From: Sinanaerobacter chloroacetimidivorans
GTDB taxonomy: Bacteria; Bacillota; Clostridia; Peptostreptococcales; Anaerovoracaceae
Assembly (NCBI RefSeq): GCF_018128545.1
Contig: NZ_JAGSND010000011.1
Coordinates: 62,001-126,000 of the forward strand
Length of the DNA: 64,000 bases
Direction of reading: 5' to 3'
Part shown: positions 9,284 to 18,818 of the stretch, in pieces
Numbering within the stretch: position 1 is the stretch's first letter
How the letters are laid out: each line of letters starts with the position of its first letter
Notes under the pieces: model-generated
Seen by the model: only the letters and a program-made list of their open reading frames with translations
Databases searched by the model: none
What the model was told of the DNA's origin: nothing
Program-made: the position numbers and the translations under genes

Positions 9284-10450
9284 TCACGGTTCAAACCATA
9301 TCCCCTGGAGATTTTTTTCTTCTATGTGCTTCCGGATTTGAGCGGAAACGGGATCCATATTTTGCGAAGAATTGGTCCGAATAGTCAGATCATAAAGATC
9401 CGCGGCATGGAGCAGAAACTGAAAAAATGCCTGAAGAATCCTGACAGCAGGAACAAATGCAATCAGTTCCGTCTCCGCAGATATTATTTTTTCATAGTCG
9501 ATCAGTAATTCTCGTTGAATATAGCCCAAATCAAAGAGGTACAGTTTCGGAATCTCCAGCATATATTTTTTATCCGCTGCTCTCATGACTTCCCGTATGA
9601 CGTCTGCCACCCAAAAATATTCGATATCCGGAACGCAATGACTCTCGATCAGCAGCTTTTTCTTTTTGATACCGGAAATGTTTTTTATTGGTTCCGCCGA
9701 ACTTTCTGCCGAGGATCCCAGTAACGTTCCATACAGCAGCTTCAGCTCCTTGTTTGGTGAAATATTCAAATTTCGTCTTAAAGCGGATTCAAACTTTTTG
9801 TAGTAATTGATGGCAGCCACTCGGTTTCCCAGTTTGCCGTACATCGAGATGATCTGGTAAGCAAAGCGCTCGTGGTAAGGCTCAATGGCAGTCACTTCAT
9901 TTAAGATCTGAAGGCCTTCTTCATATTTCTCCTGCTCTTCATATAAGTTTATTAATTTTTCAAGAATCTCCACCTGCTTATTTTGACACACCACACGCTC
10001 AAAGAGGATCATTTCATTAAATTCATCACAATTCTTCAGATATAAACCTTCTAAAAAGTCTCCCTGAAATAAATCCTTCAGCTTTATCAGTTCTTCCGCA
10101 TTCGACGGTCCTGAAGGTCTATATTGATCCAGCACACTTTTATCGCAATAAAAAGGGTATCTCTGATTTATCCTGCAGAAATCCTTTTCGTTGAGAATCA
10201 GCTCTTCTCCTTTTTCGCTCTGGGGTATCAATTTTTTAATCGTCCAAAGGTGAAACCGTAAATTGGACTTGGCGGCTTCCTCGTTGCTGTCCGGCCAGAG
10301 GTAAGAGATGATTTTTTCCTTACTCAAATTCTTGTCCTTGTTTAAAAAGAGCAGGCTAAGCAGAGCTATCAGCTTATTGCTGAGCTTATCCTCAATTCTT
10401 TCGCCAAAAGAGCTGATATTCACTTTTCCGAGCAACTGAATTCTCAGCAT
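9284..10450 (-). CDS. SARP-type transcriptional regulator with BTAD domain
   Basis: 388 aa. The N-terminal ~95 residues match the OmpR-like winged helix of SARP regulators (MLRIQLLGKVNISS, LLSLLFLNKDKNLSKEKIIS, YLWPDSNEEAAKSNLRFHLW). Residues ~100-245 are the all-helical bacterial transcriptional activator domain, with GDFLEGLYLKNCDEF, a TPR-like pattern and ALRRNLNISPNKELKLLYG. The last ~140 residues are a separate alpha/beta-looking domain that I do not recognise. The gene lies downstream of the two amidohydrolase genes, past a large inverted repeat. SARP proteins usually activate nearby operons; the target here is unknown. Confidence 0.8.
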   Translation of the reverse strand: MLRIQLLGKVNISSFGERIEDKLSNKLIALLSLLFLNKDKNLSKEKIISYLWPDSNEEAAKSNLRFHLWTIKKLIPQSEKGEELILNEKDFCRINQRYPFYCDKSVLDQYRPSGPSNAEELIKLKDLFQGDFLEGLYLKNCDEFNEMILFERVVCQNKQVEILEKLINLYEEQEKYEEGLQILNEVTAIEPYHERFAYQIISMYGKLGNRVAAINYYKKFESALRRNLNISPNKELKLLYGTLLGSSAESSAEPIKNISGIKKKKLLIESHCVPDIEYFWVADVIREVMRAADKKYMLEIPKLYLFDLGYIQRELLIDYEKIISAETELIAFVPAVRILQAFFQFLLHAADLYDLTIRTNSSQNMDPVSAQIRKHIEEKNLQGIWFEP

Positions 10451-10550
10451 AAAAGATCTCCTTCAAATGTACTCTCTTGCGAAGGTGCTTCTAATAAATA
10501 TTTTGAATATTAAAATTGTCTTTCTTCGCAGAGTTGGTTTTCGGAATTTA

Positions 10551-10667
10551 TACTTTTATAAATTTTATTTATGGTTTTCAGGCAGAAAAGCAAACTCGCT
10601 TCGCTCAAACAGTGCTTTTCTATACATTTACTCATACTGAAAACCCCATTTATAAAATTAAAAAGTA
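10551..10667. repeat. Large imperfect inverted repeat (117 bp)
   Basis: Left arm 10551-10592 and right arm 10613-10667 pair over about 42 bases, with a ~13-base extra segment in the right arm, around a 20-base centre (10593-10612). The outer parts are AT-rich, starting TACTTTTATAAATTTTA. It lies between the amidohydrolase gene and the SARP gene, both on the minus strand. It could be a strong transcription terminator or a small non-autonomous repeat (MITE-like). No coding capacity. Confidence 0.65.
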
Positions 10668-10718
10668 TTGAAATCCCTCAAAAGACTCTGCTCAAAAATC
10701 CAATTCCAACGATTCAAT

Positions 10719-12260
10719 TTATTTAATATTATAAGCGCTCCACAAGAGTTCTCCTCTCTTGATGGTGGCTTTGACTCCGATATCTTTTATTTTTTCCCTC
10801 TCCGTTTTAAAGATATCCTGATCCAGGATAACAAGATCCGCCTGTTTACCGATTTCCAAAGTTCCCTTTTTATCCTCTTCAAAGATTGCGTAAGCACCGT
10901 TTACCGTGAACATACGGATCGCCTCGTAAAGCTCCACTCTATGTTTTTCCACCGGATGATTGACAGCGGCATGGATGCCCAGCATCGGATCTGCCGGCGT
11001 TACGTCGCAATCGGACCCGCCGCAAACCACAACCCCTTCATCGATAATTTCCCGGAATGGATTCGTTCTCTGATAGTGCTCTCCCAGTCGGTCTTTGTAT
11101 AATTTATCAGGCCCTCCCCAAATATATTCGTAAGCGGGGGACATAGAAAATACCAGACCAAGCTCCTTTGCCCTGCGCAGATGACCGGCGGTGGGAAGCT
11201 CCACATGCTCCAGCCTGTGTCTGAGTCCCGCATTTCCGGTTTTGTTCAGCGCATACTCATGGGCGGTAATAGCTTGTTCAATTGCACGGTCACCTATGGT
11301 GTAGAGGGCTAGCTGCAGCTTATTGATATAGCAGTCCAGCACAAATTCATTCAGCTCCTCCTGGGTATAGTTCAAGCCCCCCCGATTGCCCGGGCTGTCT
11401 GAATAAGGAAAGGATAGGGCCGAGGTCCTTGCTCTGAAGGTCCCGTCAAGATAAAAACAGCCCCCGATGCGTTTCAGGTTCATTTCTCTGACCTTCAGGA
11501 TATCCATGGTCTGATAGAATAAAACCATATCAATAGGGAATTGAGTTCCATATTCATAGATAAAGTCGGCATCCTTGTCGGAATAAAGCCTCCCCCCCTC
11601 CATGGCATTGATGGTGGTAATCCCTTTTTCAATCAGGGTCTTGGAAAAGCTCTTGACAGCATCCAGCCTCTTGCCGTTGGGGATATTCCTTAAAATATTT
11701 TCTCTGAGAAGGGCATTGGCGGAATGGGTGATGATACCGGTAGGCACCTGGTTTTCATCGAATTCTATTCCCTCCAGGGTAAACGGAATTTTATAATAAA
11801 GTAATGCGTAAGTATTTAAAACGCTTTTCTGATATTCCACACTGTTGATAAATACAGGAATATCCTTGCAGTAAAGATCCAACACCGTTCTGTCCGGCAT
11901 CCTGTTTTCCTTCAGTTTCTGCTCATCCAGGCGAATTCCCCGAACCACCTTATCCGGACTGGTTTTTGACGCCTGCACAATCAGATCACCGATGTCATCA
12001 AATGACTTTGCCTGACTCAAGTCCACGCTGATAGAATTGATCGCGGCCTGGACAACATGAAAATGACTGTCAATGAAGCCGGGAAGCACGGTTGCACCCT
12101 TTGCATCCAAAAGGGTCTGGTTTTTCCCCAGATGCTTCTTGTAATCTTCCCCGTATCCTACATCAACGATCATGTCGTTTTTAACCGCGATCCAATCATA
12201 TTGGGCGTTATTCTGCATCGATAAGCAATTCCCGTTTATTACCAGAATATCCTTCTTCAT
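10719..12260 (-). CDS. YtcJ-like metal-dependent amidohydrolase
   Basis: 513 aa, amidohydrolase superfamily (family 3, YtcJ type). Visible metal-site motifs: DSHFHV near residue 65, the second-strand histidine in HRLEHVELPTAGH, and the late GGSDCDVTPADPMLGIHAAV motif whose Asp is the usual catalytic base. The N- and C-terminal small beta-sandwich halves are also recognisable (VTVLPGFIDSHFH-type entry; GTLEIGKQADLVILDQD near the end). These enzymes hydrolyse amide or related C-N bonds; the substrate is not predictable. It follows a paralogue by only 13 bases (2-gene operon), with an AAGGTGAT ribosome site. Confidence 0.87.
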   Translation of the reverse strand: MKKDILVINGNCLSMQNNAQYDWIAVKNDMIVDVGYGEDYKKHLGKNQTLLDAKGATVLPGFIDSHFHVVQAAINSISVDLSQAKSFDDIGDLIVQASKTSPDKVVRGIRLDEQKLKENRMPDRTVLDLYCKDIPVFINSVEYQKSVLNTYALLYYKIPFTLEGIEFDENQVPTGIITHSANALLRENILRNIPNGKRLDAVKSFSKTLIEKGITTINAMEGGRLYSDKDADFIYEYGTQFPIDMVLFYQTMDILKVREMNLKRIGGCFYLDGTFRARTSALSFPYSDSPGNRGGLNYTQEELNEFVLDCYINKLQLALYTIGDRAIEQAITAHEYALNKTGNAGLRHRLEHVELPTAGHLRRAKELGLVFSMSPAYEYIWGGPDKLYKDRLGEHYQRTNPFREIIDEGVVVCGGSDCDVTPADPMLGIHAAVNHPVEKHRVELYEAIRMFTVNGAYAIFEEDKKGTLEIGKQADLVILDQDIFKTEREKIKDIGVKATIKRGELLWSAYNIK

Positions 12261-12273
12261 CCTATCACCTTAC

Positions 12274-13908
12274 CTACGCTTCGCTGTCAAATACAAGCTC
12301 CCCTGCAACGAAGGTCTTCAATACTTTTAAATCTAATAATCCTGCCGGATCTATGGAAAAGGGGTCCTGATCGAGTACGACCAAATCGGCAAATTTATTT
12401 TCCGCAACGGTGCCCAGCACGTCTTCATCCCCTTCGGCATAAGGTATGTTCTTTGTAAACAGGCTTACCGCTTCATAGACGGTAAGCTTCTCTTCCGGAA
12501 GCCAGCCCCCATGGGGAAACCCGTTGGTATCCTGCCGCATCACTGCCGCATAAATGCCTTTCATAGGATCATAGGATTCCACCGGACAATCGGACCCGCC
12601 TGTCAGCATAAGACCTGCATGCATAAGAGTCTTCCAAAGATAAGAACGCCTGATCCTTTCACTTCCCAGCCTGCTTTCGATCCAATATAAATCCGTGCAT
12701 AGAAAAACAGGTTGAATATCCAGAACCACCGGAAGGTGTCTCATTCGTTCCAGCTGGCCCTCCGTTACCATCTGGGCATGGATAATCCGAAAAGGAAGCC
12801 TCCTTTTTTCTGCCCCTGGATTATGCTTTTGAGATTTTCCTGAAGAAATCACACCTTCTATTAAGTCCAATGCGGTCTCCAGTGCTCTGTCTCCTATGGC
12901 ATGAATGGCAGGCTGCAGCCCCATATCATAAGCTTTTTCCAATTTTTTTCTCAGCTTTTCTTCTTCGATGGCCACACCGGAATTCGCCGGATCATCACTG
13001 TAGGGCTCAAAAAGAGAAGCGGATCTGGCTCCCAGCGAACCGTCGGTAAATAGCTTATAAGCTCCCTGCTTAACCTTATTGTAAGGGTTTTTTATGGTTT
13101 CCGGCAACTCTTTTTCAAAAAAGTCATCCAGACTGATCCTTACCCGTACAGGGAGGCTTTTATCCCGGTCCAGCTCCCGGTAAAGATCGATATCCTCTTC
13201 ATAATTCCAGATTTTCGCAGCATAGGTGTTGATGGACGTAATTCCTTTGGAGGCCATGTCTGTCAGAACCTCCTGAAAAATCTTCTTTCTTTCCAAAGGT
13301 TCTGATAAAGGATCCGGTACGATTTCATCAAAGATCAGGATGGACTTTTCACGAAAGATGCCGGAAAGCTCCCCGGAGTCGTCTACTTCAATGAGTCCTC
13401 CGGATTGTTCCGCCATTTGCTTCGTGACCCCCGCCATGCGGATAGCCATACTGTTTGCAGCCATCAAATGAAGGCAGCATCGTCTAATTACAATAGGATG
13501 TTCCATGCTGATCCGGTCCAGATCCCATCTTGTGGGAAGTCTGTTTTCCCGGAATTTTGTATGATCAAACCCTGCACCTTTTATCCATCTGCCGGATCCG
13601 GTTTTTTCAGCTTTCTGTTTCATAGCATCGATGAGTTCCTCCATACTTCGGACATCATCCAGCTTTACCGAGGTTTGATTCTGACAATAGGCATAAAGAT
13701 GGAGATGGGAATCACCCATACCCGGAAGCACAGTCTTCCCCTGAAGATCGATGAGTTTGTCTGCTTCCATAGCTTCTGTTTCTTTCATTGATCCCACAAA
13801 AACGATTCTGCCGTCTTTGATTCCTACGGCTTCTGCCTTGTGCCCCTCCGATTCCATGGTATAGATCTTTCCGTTCGTTAACAGGGTATCCAGTTTATTA
13901 CGTTCCAT
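12274..13908 (-). CDS. YtcJ-like metal-dependent amidohydrolase (paralogue)
   Basis: 544 aa from the chosen start. An in-frame ATG four codons upstream (13920) touches the AGAAGG ribosome site, while the ATG at 13908 has it at normal distance, so 13908 is preferred. Motifs: GDSHLHLYAYC, a middle IIHAQMVTEG with the conserved His, and GGSDCPVESYDPMKGIYAAV. It has the same fold and motif order as the next gene, so the pair arose by old duplication. The pair lies next to an M20 peptidase and an antiporter; all four may handle an amide-bonded nutrient, but this is only inferred from position. Confidence 0.87.
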   Translation of the reverse strand: MERNKLDTLLTNGKIYTMESEGHKAEAVGIKDGRIVFVGSMKETEAMEADKLIDLQGKTVLPGMGDSHLHLYAYCQNQTSVKLDDVRSMEELIDAMKQKAEKTGSGRWIKGAGFDHTKFRENRLPTRWDLDRISMEHPIVIRRCCLHLMAANSMAIRMAGVTKQMAEQSGGLIEVDDSGELSGIFREKSILIFDEIVPDPLSEPLERKKIFQEVLTDMASKGITSINTYAAKIWNYEEDIDLYRELDRDKSLPVRVRISLDDFFEKELPETIKNPYNKVKQGAYKLFTDGSLGARSASLFEPYSDDPANSGVAIEEEKLRKKLEKAYDMGLQPAIHAIGDRALETALDLIEGVISSGKSQKHNPGAEKRRLPFRIIHAQMVTEGQLERMRHLPVVLDIQPVFLCTDLYWIESRLGSERIRRSYLWKTLMHAGLMLTGGSDCPVESYDPMKGIYAAVMRQDTNGFPHGGWLPEEKLTVYEAVSLFTKNIPYAEGDEDVLGTVAENKFADLVVLDQDPFSIDPAGLLDLKVLKTFVAGELVFDSEA

Positions 13909-14005
13909 TCTTCTCTCCATCCTTCTGCTGCCGCCTTTATATATTATATTTTTTGTTCTGTGAGCGAATCGTCTACAATCGGCACATCAATTTGAAACGC
14001 AGAAA

Positions 14006-14037
14006 TGAAGCCGTTGTCTAAAAACTCATCGGCTTCA
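14006..14037 (-). terminator. Hairpin after the M20 peptidase gene
   Basis: Perfect 8-base stem TGAAGCCG/CGGCTTCA with a 16-base loop, followed on the minus strand by TTTCTGCGTTT. It sits just after the M20 gene stop and before the amidohydrolase operon. A modest terminator. Confidence 0.5.
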
Positions 14038-14055
14038 TCTGCATTTTATGATTCA

Positions 14056-15261
14056 TTATAATTTGAGCGAAACTGTTTCAACCAATATTCTTACCAGGAA
14101 ATCATAAATGACTTCTCCGGTTTTTATAATAGAGGACAAGGTGGCATACTCGTCATGGCTGTGAAAATTGTCCCCTTCGGCACCAAAGATTACCACAGGA
14201 GCTCCGAGCCTGGAACCGAGATAGTTAAAGTCTCCGATGCTCTGGAAGTATTCCCTGGCCGGCTCTTCTTTACAAACGGTCTTTACCGACTGCACAAAGG
14301 TCTTTACCAGAGGCTCCTCTTCACTGACGGTGTAAGGCATAAAGCCTTTGGAGCCTTCACTGGGTGCTTCTCTGAAATTTATTTGATACCTGCACTCGAT
14401 CCCGGCACGTTCAATGGCCTTTATGATTTCATTTCGTATGGTGTTTTCGCTTTCTCCCCTGACAATGTGCCAGAACAGTTTTATCTTTGCATAATCCGGA
14501 ACACTGCAGGCACCACCGTCACTTTCCACTGCCACCACACAAACGGATCCTTTTCCAAGATGTTCATCTTCCAGATATTCCACTTTTTCAAGCTCGCAAA
14601 TCACCTTAGCTGCATCCAATGCGGCGCTGACTCCATTTTGAGGCAAAGCAGCATGGGAGGAAGTCCCGAAGAATTCAATTTCCAGACCGAAGCCTCCGCG
14701 CGCACCAAGGCATAGAACAGGGAACGGGCGATTGGTGAATCCTGCGGAAGGTTCGGTAACAATGGAAAAATCCACATCTTTCAAATAGCCTTCCTCAATA
14801 AGGGCGTTGGTGCCCATACCATAGGGTCCTTCCTCTACCGAGACAAAGGATGCAAGTATTTTTCCCTGAAATCTCTTATAATTTTGGGTAAATGCCTTCA
14901 ATGCAAGCATAATCGCTGCACATCCCGATTTCATATCCAGAGCACCCACACCATAGATCCTGTCACCATCTACAAAGCCGCCAAAGGGATCCACAGTCCA
15001 GCCGCCGCAGCGTTTTACCGTATCCAGGTGACCGTTCAGACAGATGGTGGGCCCCGGTTCTCCGCCGGATAGCTCTAGAAGGATATTTTTACCTTTAAAT
15101 CCGGTGACCTTGGCTTCATGGTATTCGTGAAAGGATGCATCCATATTGTGATTGATAAACCAGTCACTCACAAAGTCCATGATCCGGTCTTCTTTGAAGT
15201 AAGGGCTGGGTATGGAAATCAGGTTCTTCATTAAATCTATTACTTCAGTCTTATTTATCAT
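14056..15261 (-). CDS. M20-family peptidase (ArgE/DapE/acetylornithine deacetylase type)
   Basis: 401 aa cytoplasmic zinc hydrolase. Metal ligands and catalytic residues are in place: GHLDT (H78, D80), bridging D109 in GALDMKSG, the catalytic pair E143-E144 in SVEEG, Glu in VTEPSAG, and the final His in the segment HSHDEYATL near the C terminus. A dimerisation domain with GTSSHAALPQNG lies between. The family removes acyl or aminoacyl groups; which one cannot be read. It starts 15 bases after the NhaC-type antiporter stop, so the two form an operon. Confidence 0.88.
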   Translation of the reverse strand: MINKTEVIDLMKNLISIPSPYFKEDRIMDFVSDWFINHNMDASFHEYHEAKVTGFKGKNILLELSGGEPGPTICLNGHLDTVKRCGGWTVDPFGGFVDGDRIYGVGALDMKSGCAAIMLALKAFTQNYKRFQGKILASFVSVEEGPYGMGTNALIEEGYLKDVDFSIVTEPSAGFTNRPFPVLCLGARGGFGLEIEFFGTSSHAALPQNGVSAALDAAKVICELEKVEYLEDEHLGKGSVCVVAVESDGGACSVPDYAKIKLFWHIVRGESENTIRNEIIKAIERAGIECRYQINFREAPSEGSKGFMPYTVSEEEPLVKTFVQSVKTVCKEEPAREYFQSIGDFNYLGSRLGAPVVIFGAEGDNFHSHDEYATLSSIIKTGEVIYDFLVRILVETVSLKL

Positions 15262-15276
15262 CAGCCGGTCTCCCTG

Positions 15277-16731
15277 TTATGCAATCATCTCCGATTGTTT
15301 TGATTTGTCAATCTCTTTTTGTTCTTCTTCCGTATTATACCATATAAATTTACCCGTGCTTGCATAGAGAATTGCCATGAGCGGAGTAAAAATAGCCAGG
15401 AAGGTGTATGGCAGATACTCCAGGGTAGCAACCCCTAATGCTCCAGTAAAGAATACGCCGCAAAGCCCCCATGGTACCAGAGGAGATGTGACGGTTCCGC
15501 CGTCTTCGCAGGTTCTGGAAGCCACCTGTCTCTTGATATGAAGCTTGTCATAAGAGGAAAGGTACATTCTTCCCGGAATCAGAATGGCCACATACTGACT
15601 TGCTGACAACATATTTACTGCAATAGCCGAGATGATATGAGTGATAATAAGGTTTCTTGCATTTCTGGTAAGCACCAGCATTTTGCCGATGAGTGCTTCC
15701 AGCGTTCCTGTTTTCTCCAGAATTCCGCCATAGCTCAAGCCAAGGTATCCAAGAGATACGGTCCACATCATGGATTGAAGCCCGCCTCTGTTCAGCAGCT
15801 TGTCAACATCTGCGATACCGGTGTCAATGGTAAATCCGTAATTCATAAAGGACATCATTTCATAAAGGCTGTAACCGTTGATTACAATAGCCAGTACCAT
15901 ACCGATCAGGGAGGCAATTACCATGGCGGCAAGCGCGCTTACCTGTTTGAAGGCCATAATCACTACTGCTGCCAGAGGAATCAGACTGATGATGGCAATC
16001 CCCGGTGTAATATTAAAGTTTCCGGAAAGACCTGCAAGAATAGAATCTACTGCAGTGGTATCAATATTGTCTGCCGAGTAGCGCATGCCCAATATAAAAT
16101 AGATGATCAGCGCGATAACAAAGGCCGGTACCGTCGTGTAAAGCATGCTTTTAATATGCTTGAATAGATTTGCCTCGCAAACGCCAGCCGCCAGATTGGT
16201 GGAGTCGGAAAGCGGAGAAAGCTTGTCGCCGATAATCGCTCCGGATACGATGGCTCCTGCTGCCATAGGTGCCGGTACGCCCAGCCCCATGCTGATGCCC
16301 ATAAAGGCAACACCGAAGGTGGCTCCCGTCGTCCAGCTGCTTCCGGTAGACAAGGATGCCACGCCGCAAATGATAGCGGCAGTAAAGAGAAACATGGATG
16401 GCGAAATCAGCTGTAAGCCGTAATACATCAATACCGGAATCGTTCCCGAAGCAATCCAGGTGGGAATCAGCATACCGATAAACATCAGTATCAGCATGGG
16501 AATAGTCGCAATTTTGCAGCCGTGCATAATCCCTTCTTCAATACGTTTCCACTTCATTCCCGTCAGCATCAGCACCAAGGTGGCAAAGCTGATAGCGAAG
16601 ATCAGCGTCATATGTATATCCGGGCTGCCTAGCTGAACTACCTGAATGATCAAGAGAGCAAATAAAAAAATAACAATGAGTAGTGCGATCCCAAAGGATG
16701 GTTGATCGTTGCTTTTTCTTTTTTCTTCCAT
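15277..16731 (-). CDS. NhaC-family Na+/H+ antiporter
   Basis: 484 aa integral membrane protein with about 11-12 hydrophobic segments. The family signature GDKLSPLSDSTNLAAG is present near residue 167, as are TSGSSWTTGATFGVAF-like and GTVTSPLVPWGLCG segments typical of NhaC. The family includes Na+/H+ antiporters and Na+-coupled organic-acid exchangers (MleN type), so coupling of a metabolite from the neighbouring hydrolases is possible. It heads an operon with the M20 peptidase; a sigma-A-like promoter lies about 80 bases upstream. Confidence 0.88.
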   Translation of the reverse strand: MEEKRKSNDQPSFGIALLIVIFLFALLIIQVVQLGSPDIHMTLIFAISFATLVLMLTGMKWKRIEEGIMHGCKIATIPMLILMFIGMLIPTWIASGTIPVLMYYGLQLISPSMFLFTAAIICGVASLSTGSSWTTGATFGVAFMGISMGLGVPAPMAAGAIVSGAIIGDKLSPLSDSTNLAAGVCEANLFKHIKSMLYTTVPAFVIALIIYFILGMRYSADNIDTTAVDSILAGLSGNFNITPGIAIISLIPLAAVVIMAFKQVSALAAMVIASLIGMVLAIVINGYSLYEMMSFMNYGFTIDTGIADVDKLLNRGGLQSMMWTVSLGYLGLSYGGILEKTGTLEALIGKMLVLTRNARNLIITHIISAIAVNMLSASQYVAILIPGRMYLSSYDKLHIKRQVASRTCEDGGTVTSPLVPWGLCGVFFTGALGVATLEYLPYTFLAIFTPLMAILYASTGKFIWYNTEEEQKEIDKSKQSEMIA

Positions 16732-16808
16732 TAGGAAAACCTCCTTTTTTTCTTTATCCTATCAGACAAGTTTTGATATCTTGTTGGTTTTCCTTTTATT
16801 TTTAAATA

Positions 16809-16836
16809 TTTATAAAATAATTTCAACGAATTTCAA
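16809..16836 (-). promoter_or_regulatory. Sigma-A-like promoter of nhaC operon
   Basis: On the minus strand TTGAAA (16831-16836), 16 bases, TATAAA (16809-16814). The area repeats TTGAAA three times (TTTTTTCAAC, TTTCAATA, TTTCAACG on plus), which might be an operator but is also simply AT-rich. Confidence 0.45.
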
Positions 16837-16923
16837 TATTTTTTCAACGGAAATCCATTCCAGTGCTTCTGTTTTTATTCATCCATATTAGGGCAAGGCG
16901 GAGAAACAAAGGGATTTACCGTG

Positions 16924-16956
16924 CAAAAATCCCGATTCCTTCCGGTCTCGGGATTT
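16924..16956 (-). terminator. Terminator of the aco operon
   Basis: Perfect stem AAATCCCGA/TCGGGATTT (16927-16956 region) followed on the minus strand by TTTTGCACGG; it lies about 50 bases after the stop of acoL, the last gene of the operon. Confidence 0.75.
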
Positions 16957-17003
16957 CTGTTTGCATGGATTTTAAAGGATTATATGTTGAGCGTAATTTA
17001 CTC

Positions 17004-18746
17004 TTAAATAAAATGGATCGCCTGGTCCAGAGCCGCATGGAAGGCTTCATGATAGACCTCTGAAACCGTTGGATGGGGATGGATGGTCTTTGCCACTTCT
17101 TCCGCAGTAGATTCCAGATTCATTGCCAGTACGGCTTCTGCGATCATGTCCGTTGCATGGATGCAGTACAAATGCACCCCTACAACTTCATGAAATTGCG
17201 GCTCCACGATGACCTTTATCAGGCCTCGCTCTTCTCCGGCCACCTTGGCTTTTCCATTGGCCAGCAACGGGAATTTCCCCACCTTCACCTTGCCGTACTT
17301 GGCCTTCGCCTGGGCTTCGGTCAGCCCTACGCAAGCAATCTCCGGCTGCAGGTAAATAGCGCTTGGAATGGTGTCATAGCTCATCTTGCCGGCATGTCCG
17401 CAGATGTTCTCCACTGCGATGACCGCCTCCATAGATGCCGTATGGGCCAGCATGGCTTTGCCATTCACATCACCGATGGCATAAATATTGTCAACGGAGG
17501 TTTTCAGGGTAAGGTCCGTAACGATGGCTCCCCGCTCCGTCTTTATATTCAGGCCCTGACAGTCGATTCCGCTTAAATTCGGTATTCTTCCTACGGCCAT
17601 CAATACGGAAGAGGTTTCCACGGACTCCGGATTTCCCGCTTTTTCGAATTCCACTGCATGTTTCGTAATTGCGGTAACCTTGGCTCCGGTATGTATGGTG
17701 ACTCCCATAGCTTTAAGCATAGCGGACACCTGATCGGTGATTTCCTCGTCCACCATGGGCAAAATACGGTCGAGAAATTCTACAACGGTAACCTTGCTTC
17801 CAATACTTGCAAGGAAATAGGCAAATTCAATTCCGATTACACCGCCGCCGATGATGACGATATTCTCAGGTATTTCTGTCAGGTTCAGTGCCTCGTTGCT
17901 TGTGATCAAATTCATTTCAGGATCGGCAGGCACCGGCAGGTGCTTTACAACGGAACCGGTAGCAATAATCAGATACTCTGTAGTGATGATGTGATCTCCT
18001 ACCTTTATAGTGTGATGATCCAGGATTTCTCCGGTTCCCTGGAATATGGAGACCCCGTTTGCCTTCAAAAGGCCGTTGACACCTCCCACCAGCTGAGAAA
18101 CTACACCGGACTTTCTCCTCTGCACCAGCTTCATATCCAGCCTTGCAGACTCGGCAGGAACACCGGTTACACCGAACTTTTCACTTTCTTTTACTTCTTT
18201 CAATGCTTCGGCACTTCTAAGCAATACTTTCGTGGGAATGCAGCCGCGGTTCAGGCAAACGCCTCCGAAGCTGTCTTCTTCAATAATAGCAGTTCTTTTC
18301 CCCAGTTGAGCTGCTTTAATAGCAGCCACATATCCTCCCGGGCCGCCTCCGATGACAATGATGTCAAAATCGTTGGAACTGACGGCAGAAACTGGTTTTG
18401 CCGGAGCTGATGCTGGAGCCGCCGCTGTTGTCACCTCTGATTTTGCTGGCTCCGCCTCCTTCCCGAGCTTGGCTAAAGCATCGGCCAGTTCTGCATCAAT
18501 ATTTTCATCGGTTCCTGCTACGATGGCAATAGGAAGGGTTACAGGTATCTTTTCGCCTTCTTCCAGCAGAATTTTCCTTAAGATCCCGTCTCCCGTTGCT
18601 TCAATGTCAATGGTGGTTTTATCTGTTTCTATAGAAAATAAAGGTTCTCCCTTTTTGATCGCATCTCCTTCTTTTTTATGCCAGGTTACCAGCTTGCCTT
18701 CACTCATGTTAAAGCCAAGCTTTGGCATAATGATAATATCTGCCAT
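17004..18746 (-). CDS. acoL: Dihydrolipoamide dehydrogenase (E3) with N-terminal lipoyl domain
   Basis: 580 aa. Reoxidises dihydrolipoamide of the complex with NAD+. Residues 1-80 are a lipoyl domain with the modified lysine in IETDKTTID (K43). After a Pro/Ala linker comes the flavoenzyme: FAD motif IIVIGGGPGGYVAAI (about 127), the redox disulfide GGVCLNRGCIPTK, the NAD motif IIGGGVIGIEFA, and the C-terminal HPHPTVSEVYHEA with the catalytic His-Glu. E3 with its own lipoyl arm is known from clostridial acetoin dehydrogenase and related systems. It is the last gene of the acoABCL operon and has a terminator. Confidence 0.9.
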   Translation of the reverse strand: MADIIIMPKLGFNMSEGKLVTWHKKEGDAIKKGEPLFSIETDKTTIDIEATGDGILRKILLEEGEKIPVTLPIAIVAGTDENIDAELADALAKLGKEAEPAKSEVTTAAAPASAPAKPVSAVSSNDFDIIVIGGGPGGYVAAIKAAQLGKRTAIIEEDSFGGVCLNRGCIPTKVLLRSAEALKEVKESEKFGVTGVPAESARLDMKLVQRRKSGVVSQLVGGVNGLLKANGVSIFQGTGEILDHHTIKVGDHIITTEYLIIATGSVVKHLPVPADPEMNLITSNEALNLTEIPENIVIIGGGVIGIEFAYFLASIGSKVTVVEFLDRILPMVDEEITDQVSAMLKAMGVTIHTGAKVTAITKHAVEFEKAGNPESVETSSVLMAVGRIPNLSGIDCQGLNIKTERGAIVTDLTLKTSVDNIYAIGDVNGKAMLAHTASMEAVIAVENICGHAGKMSYDTIPSAIYLQPEIACVGLTEAQAKAKYGKVKVGKFPLLANGKAKVAGEERGLIKVIVEPQFHEVVGVHLYCIHATDMIAEAVLAMNLESTAEEVAKTIHPHPTVSEVYHEAFHAALDQAIHFI

Positions 18747-18818
18747 GTTATCCTCCTTAAAAATATCCGGGTACCGTTCTTCTTTTCTTGCTGTCTGCCC
18801 GGTGACCTTTTATCGATG

